Shown in pieces: positions 60,469 to 64,000 of a stretch of DNA of 64,000 nt. The DNA comes from Subtercola boreus (GTDB lineage: Bacteria; Actinomycetota; Actinomycetes; Actinomycetales; Microbacteriaceae). The stretch's first letter is position 1. Every line of letters starts with the position of its first letter. A program made the translations under genes and the position numbers. The notes under the pieces were generated by a model. The model ran no database searches. It saw only the letters and a list, made by a program, of their open reading frames with translations, and was not told where the DNA came from. Where the stretch lies: the NCBI RefSeq assembly GCF_003399635.1, contig NZ_NBXB01000037.1, forward strand, positions 1 through 64,000, in the 5' to 3' direction.

Positions 60469-60507
60469 GGATCGGCCACCGGAACTCAAAGCTCCGCTGG
60501 CCGATCC
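60469..60507 (-). terminator. Strong hairpin between SBP and dehydrogenase genes
   Basis: GGATCGGCCA-C-CGGA pairs with TCCG-C-TGGCCGATCC around a short loop, followed on the minus strand by a T-rich tail (ATTTCTTTAT). It acts as a terminator or attenuator that lowers dehydrogenase expression relative to the transporter. Confidence 0.75.
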
Positions 60508-60519
60508 GGATGCGCCGCT

Positions 60520-61548
60520 CTAGAAGACGCTGTTCGCGTCGTAGTAGTCAGACACGTTGCTGCAGTCGATGCCCGCAGCCTTCGTGTACTCGTTCGGCTT
60601 GAAGTCGCTGGCAGCTTTCTCGCCCGTGCCCAACTGCTCAGCGATCTGGAAGGCGCGTTCAGTGGCTAGCGACGGGGAGTTCAGGCCAGTTGAGACGTAC
60701 TGCGAGTCGCAGCCCTTCAAGATCTGCTCGAGCGCCTGCTTCTGCCCGTCGGCAGAGGCAGCGACCAGCGTGGTGGTGTTCTTCTGGTCGGCGAGTACCG
60801 TCAGTGCACCGAGTGCCATCGAGTCGTTCAGCCCCAGGATCAGGTTCAGGTCGGGGTTCGCGGCAAGCATGGATTCCGTCGCGGGAACAGCTTTGTCCTG
60901 CGCGTAGTCTGCCTCCGTCGAAGCGACCACATCGAACTTCATACCAGCTTTGGTCAGACCGTCGAGAAAGCCCTGCTGGCGAGCGGGTCCGACGATGACA
61001 TCGTTGGGTCCACCGTTCAGTACGCCGACCTTGATGGTCTGGCCGGTGGTGAAACGTTTGGCGGCCAGCTCGCCCGAGAGCGCGCCCACGGCTGCGTTGT
61101 CAGAGGAGACGCTGGTCACGCCGACACCCGGGATGCCGGTGTCGATGAAGAGCAGCGGAACTTGGCTGGCGATCTGGGTGAGTTGGTCTTTCTCCGTGTC
61201 TGGGCTGATCGCGTTGACCACGATGACGTCTGCGCCCTGCGCCATCATGGTCTGGGCCTGATCGAGCTGTGTGACGGGGTCACCGCTGGCGTTCTGGAAG
61301 AGCAGCTTGAAGCCATCCTTCTTCGCCAGGTCTTCGGCCATCGCCTGCATGGCCGAGTAGTACGGCGCGTCGAGCTGGCGCTGGAGGAACCCGATTGTCA
61401 GGTCTTTGACCTCCTTGGTGGAACCGGCGTTTGTGCCGCCGGCGGTGCTACCCGCGGTGCTACCACCGACGGTGCCGCAACCAGCAAGGGTGAGAAGGAC
61501 TGCCGCTGCCGCGACGGCCCCGAGAAACCGTGTCTTTTTTGTCATCAT
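60520..61548 (-). CDS. Sugar-binding lipoprotein of CUT2 (RbsB-like) ABC transporter
   Basis: The 342-residue protein has a lipobox (LLTLAGCGTVGG) and a periplasmic-binding-protein type I domain starting KDLTIGFLQRQLDAPYYSAMQAMAEDL, with the ribose-type hinge region LDQAQTMMAQGADVIVVNAISPD. Downstream partners RbsC- and RbsA-like proteins follow upstream on the same strand. The substrate would be the sugar or polyol metabolised by the neighbouring dehydrogenases and kinase. Confidence 0.9.
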   Translation of the reverse strand: MMTKKTRFLGAVAAAAVLLTLAGCGTVGGSTAGSTAGGTNAGSTKEVKDLTIGFLQRQLDAPYYSAMQAMAEDLAKKDGFKLLFQNASGDPVTQLDQAQTMMAQGADVIVVNAISPDTEKDQLTQIASQVPLLFIDTGIPGVGVTSVSSDNAAVGALSGELAAKRFTTGQTIKVGVLNGGPNDVIVGPARQQGFLDGLTKAGMKFDVVASTEADYAQDKAVPATESMLAANPDLNLILGLNDSMALGALTVLADQKNTTTLVAASADGQKQALEQILKGCDSQYVSTGLNSPSLATERAFQIAEQLGTGEKAASDFKPNEYTKAAGIDCSNVSDYYDANSVF

Positions 61549-61611
61549 TGACCTCTCGAATATGTGTCAGGAATGTGTGCTGCGTGTGACTGAGGGGAAG
61601 CTGGTGGTGCA

Positions 61612-62622
61612 TCAGGTGAGCTGTTTGGCCTTCTTTCTCTTCGAGAACTGGATCGTCGTGAGGAGCACGGCGACGAGGATGAGGGCGCCGCGGAAGGCGT
61701 CCTGCAGGTAGGTGGAGACGTTCAGCAGAACCAGGAGATTGCTGATCACGGCGAAGATGAGCGTGCCGACGACGGCGCCGAAGACCCGGCCCTTGCCGCC
61801 GACGAGACTGGTGCCGCCGATGACGACCGCCGCGATCGCGTTCAGCTCGTACCCGGTACCCGCCGTTGGTGTGCCGACTCCAACCCGCGAGGCAAGAAGA
61901 AAGCCTGCGAACCCGGAGAGCACTCCCGCGATGACGTAGACCAGGAAGATGGTCGACCGAACCGGTATGCCCGCCGCCCGTGCCGCCTCTTTGTTGCTTC
62001 CCGAGGCGTAGACACGCCGACCGAAGACGGTGCGGCGCACGAGGAACGCGATGACGACGGCGAGCAGGAGCCACAGGATGCCAATGAGCGGGAAGCCCAG
62101 CACGGTGGAGGAGGCGATGGCTCGGAAGTCGGTGGCGTCGGGCGAGACGGGGATGCCTTCTGTGTAGGCGTAGACCAAGCCGCGCGCCAGCGCGAGCATC
62201 CCGAGTGTGACGATGAACGCCTCCAAGCCCCGGAACGCCACCAGCCACCCGTTGATCGCGCCGATGGCAGCGCCGGTCAGCACGGCGACGAGAATGGCGA
62301 GGGGAACACTCGTGCCCGAGAACAACCCTGCCGCGAGCACTCCCGCGAGACCGACCACTGACCCGACACTGATGTCGATGCCGCCGGTGAGAACGACGAT
62401 GAACTGAGCCAGGGTCACGATCCCGATCACCGAAGCCTGAAGAACCAGGTTCGTGAGGTTCTGCGTTGTGAAGAAGGCGCTGGTCGAGAAGCCAGCGATG
62501 ATCAGCAGAAGAATGAGGATGTAGAGGGGATATTGCTCCTTCGCCCATCCTCCAAGGCGGCGCCCGTCGAAGCCGGCGCGAGCGTCGGGTTTGATGTCAG
62601 ATGCGGTCGATGTCGTAGTCAT
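61612..62622 (-). CDS. CUT2 (RbsC-like) ABC transporter permease
   Basis: The 336-residue permease has about ten hydrophobic segments and the BPD_transp_2 pattern (FIVVLTGGIDISVGSVVGLAGVLAA, AIGAINGWLVAFRGLEAFIVTLGML, AAVVIGGTSLVGGKGRVFGAVVGTLI). Its ATG lies four bases into the ATPase gene's stop, giving translational coupling. It is the second gene of the RbsA-C-B order. Confidence 0.92.
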   Translation of the reverse strand: MTTTSTASDIKPDARAGFDGRRLGGWAKEQYPLYILILLLIIAGFSTSAFFTTQNLTNLVLQASVIGIVTLAQFIVVLTGGIDISVGSVVGLAGVLAAGLFSGTSVPLAILVAVLTGAAIGAINGWLVAFRGLEAFIVTLGMLALARGLVYAYTEGIPVSPDATDFRAIASSTVLGFPLIGILWLLLAVVIAFLVRRTVFGRRVYASGSNKEAARAAGIPVRSTIFLVYVIAGVLSGFAGFLLASRVGVGTPTAGTGYELNAIAAVVIGGTSLVGGKGRVFGAVVGTLIFAVISNLLVLLNVSTYLQDAFRGALILVAVLLTTIQFSKRKKAKQLT

Positions 62623-64000
62623 GCGGTTTCTCCTGCGAGCGACGCCCTGATGAGGTCGTCGGTCGTGCTGGTTGCGGGTGTGAATTCGCCGACGAATCGG
62701 CCTTCCTTGAGAACGAGAATGCGGTTACAGAGCATGAGCGCCTCTTCGGCTTCGCTCGTCACGACAACGACCGCCTTGCCGTCATCGGCGAGGCTACGAA
62801 CGATCTGGTAGATGTTCATACGGGCGCCTACGTCGATGCCCTTCGTGGGCTCGTCGAGAAGCACGACGTCAGGGCGGGCCTCCAGCCACTTGGCGATGAC
62901 CACCTTTTGCTGGTTACCGCCCGACAGGGTGCGCGTGTACGTTGTCGGCCCGCCCTTGACCTGATACTCGGAGATCAGTTCGGAGATGCGTGCGTTCTCC
63001 TTGCGCCGGTTGATGATGCCGAATGTCGAGAAGTGCTTCAGGGTCGCCAGCGTCATGTTCTCGCCGTTGGTGAAGTCTTTGACGAAGCCCTCTCGGCGCC
63101 GGTCTTCAGTGAGGTAGGCGATGCCCTGTGCAGCGGCGTCACCTGGGCTCTTCGCGCGAACCACCCTTCCTGATACGGTCACCGTTCCAGAGTCGCGCGA
63201 CTGGTTGCCTGAGATGGAACGGAGGATCGAACTGCGCCCGCTGCCGACAAGTCCATAGATGCCCAGAACCTCCCCGGGCTGCACGGAGAACGAGATGTCG
63301 GTCGCCGACCCTGAGGTCAATGCATTAACTGTCAGTGCAGGCGCACCGCCCGCGCTGACGGTGGTCGGCGCTTCGATGGCGCTGACAGCCTGGCCGATCA
63401 TGAGAGTCATGACCTCAGCCGGGGTCGTGTCGCGGGTGGCGACTACGTCGACGAGTCTGCCGTTTCTCAGCACAGCGATACGGTCCGCCATGGAGAAGAC
63501 TTCGGGCATGCGGTGCGAGACGAAGACGACAGAGACTCCGGCGGAGCGTTCCTTCTCGACCAACGCAAGCACGTCTTTGAAGTGCTCCTCAGTGGTGGAG
63601 GCCGTGGTCTCGTCAAGCAGTAGCACCGAGTGCTCGTTGACCTGCGTGCGGCTGAGCGCGAGCATCTGCCGAAGCCCGGGTCCGAGCTCACGCCCGAGGC
63701 GGTCGGGAGAGACATCCTGCAGCCCGACTTTTGCCAGCACTTCGCGCGTGGCCTTCGTGCGATTGCGAGGAACCAGGCCCCACGGTCTCACCTTTCCCGC
63801 TGAACTCAGCCCCCGGAGCCAGACGTTCTCGGCGACAGAAAAGTCGTCGATGATCATCGGCTCCTGATGCATGAGCAGGATGCCCGCGTCTGCTGCGTCA
63901 GCCGGGCCTGAAACGGGCTTGTCCCACCCCGGGATATGGATCGAACCGTCGGTGGGCTGCTCCTGGCCGGCCAACAAGCGAGCGAGCGTCGACTTGCCGG
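62619..64000 (-). CDS. CUT2 (RbsA-like) ABC transporter ATP-binding protein, N-terminus off the edge
   Basis: A duplicated ATPase of the RbsA type is cut by the right edge: the frame enters with GKSTLARLLAG, the end of the first Walker A. The first half has VLLLDETTASTTEE; the second half has GIYGLVGSGRSSILRSI as Walker A, the LSGGNQQKVVIAKWL signature and VLLDEPTKGIDVG Walker B. About 35-45 N-terminal residues are missing. It drives uptake with the RbsC-like and RbsB-like partners. Confidence 0.92.
   Translation of the reverse strand, partial: GKSTLARLLAGQEQPTDGSIHIPGWDKPVSGPADAADAGILLMHQEPMIIDDFSVAENVWLRGLSSAGKVRPWGLVPRNRTKATREVLAKVGLQDVSPDRLGRELGPGLRQMLALSRTQVNEHSVLLLDETTASTTEEHFKDVLALVEKERSAGVSVVFVSHRMPEVFSMADRIAVLRNGRLVDVVATRDTTPAEVMTLMIGQAVSAIEAPTTVSAGGAPALTVNALTSGSATDISFSVQPGEVLGIYGLVGSGRSSILRSISGNQSRDSGTVTVSGRVVRAKSPGDAAAQGIAYLTEDRRREGFVKDFTNGENMTLATLKHFSTFGIINRRKENARISELISEYQVKGGPTTYTRTLSGGNQQKVVIAKWLEARPDVVLLDEPTKGIDVGARMNIYQIVRSLADDGKAVVVVTSEAEEALMLCNRILVLKEGRFVGEFTPATSTTDDLIRASLAGETA

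Noticed and set aside
1-64000. CRISPR arrays, rRNA or tRNA genes
   Set aside because: I found no regularly spaced direct repeats and no clover-leaf or rRNA-like sequences on reading; a tRNAscan or rRNA search would be decisive.

Overview
The window is GC-rich, with frequent GTG and TTG starts, many TetR and LacI regulators, CUT1 sugar transporters without their own ATPase, and a TasA/SipW-type surface cassette. This points to a high-GC actinobacterium, most likely Microbacteriaceae (inferred from gene content, not from a marker gene). I saw no rRNA, tRNA, CRISPR array or phage module.

Positions 1-31 kb form an accessory island of small regulator-enzyme modules. A transposase tail sits at the left edge. 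Then come seven TetR regulators, one HxlR, one GlxA/AraC and a headless DeoR. Most are divergent from, or next to, SDR oxidoreductases, alpha/beta hydrolases, a quinone oxidoreductase, a nitroreductase, SnoaL/SRPBCC/DUF302 proteins and an amidohydrolase. Several modules are visible duplicates of one another, and most intergenic gaps carry a matching inverted repeat. The island also shows decay: a frameshifted SDR, an IS30 fragment, a DeoR gene without its DNA-binding domain and a possible broken ORF near 30.7 kb. A GH3 beta-glucosidase with a CUT1 ABC transporter and TetR regulator (20.8-27.4 kb) lies inside it.

Positions 31-44.3 kb are the most interesting part. I read them as a D-arabinan (mycobacterial-type cell-wall polysaccharide) utilisation locus: a secreted DUF4185/GH183-like enzyme with LGFP repeats, a CUT1 importer, a cytoplasmic DUF2961/GH172 enzyme, a FucU/RbsD mutarotase, an L-fucose-isomerase-family protein (D-arabinose has the L-fucose stereochemistry at C2-C4), an FGGY kinase, a TatA, a polyol dehydrogenase and a LacI regulator. 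Five copies of a TGNAATCGATTNCA-type operator sit in the gaps of this locus.

Positions 44.5-50.8 kb hold a RidA protein, an ECF sigma factor divergent from a two-component system, and a decayed TasA/SipW/LamG surface-protein cassette followed by a serine-recombinase remnant. Positions 50.8-64 kb hold a second carbohydrate pathway whose substrate I cannot name: two zinc alcohol dehydrogenases, a phosphotriesterase-family lactonase, an FGGY kinase, an SDR, a cupin-type phosphoglucose isomerase, a KDPG-type aldolase, an AroE-like protein, a D-2-hydroxyacid dehydrogenase, an RpiR regulator and an RbsBCA-type transporter that runs off the right edge.
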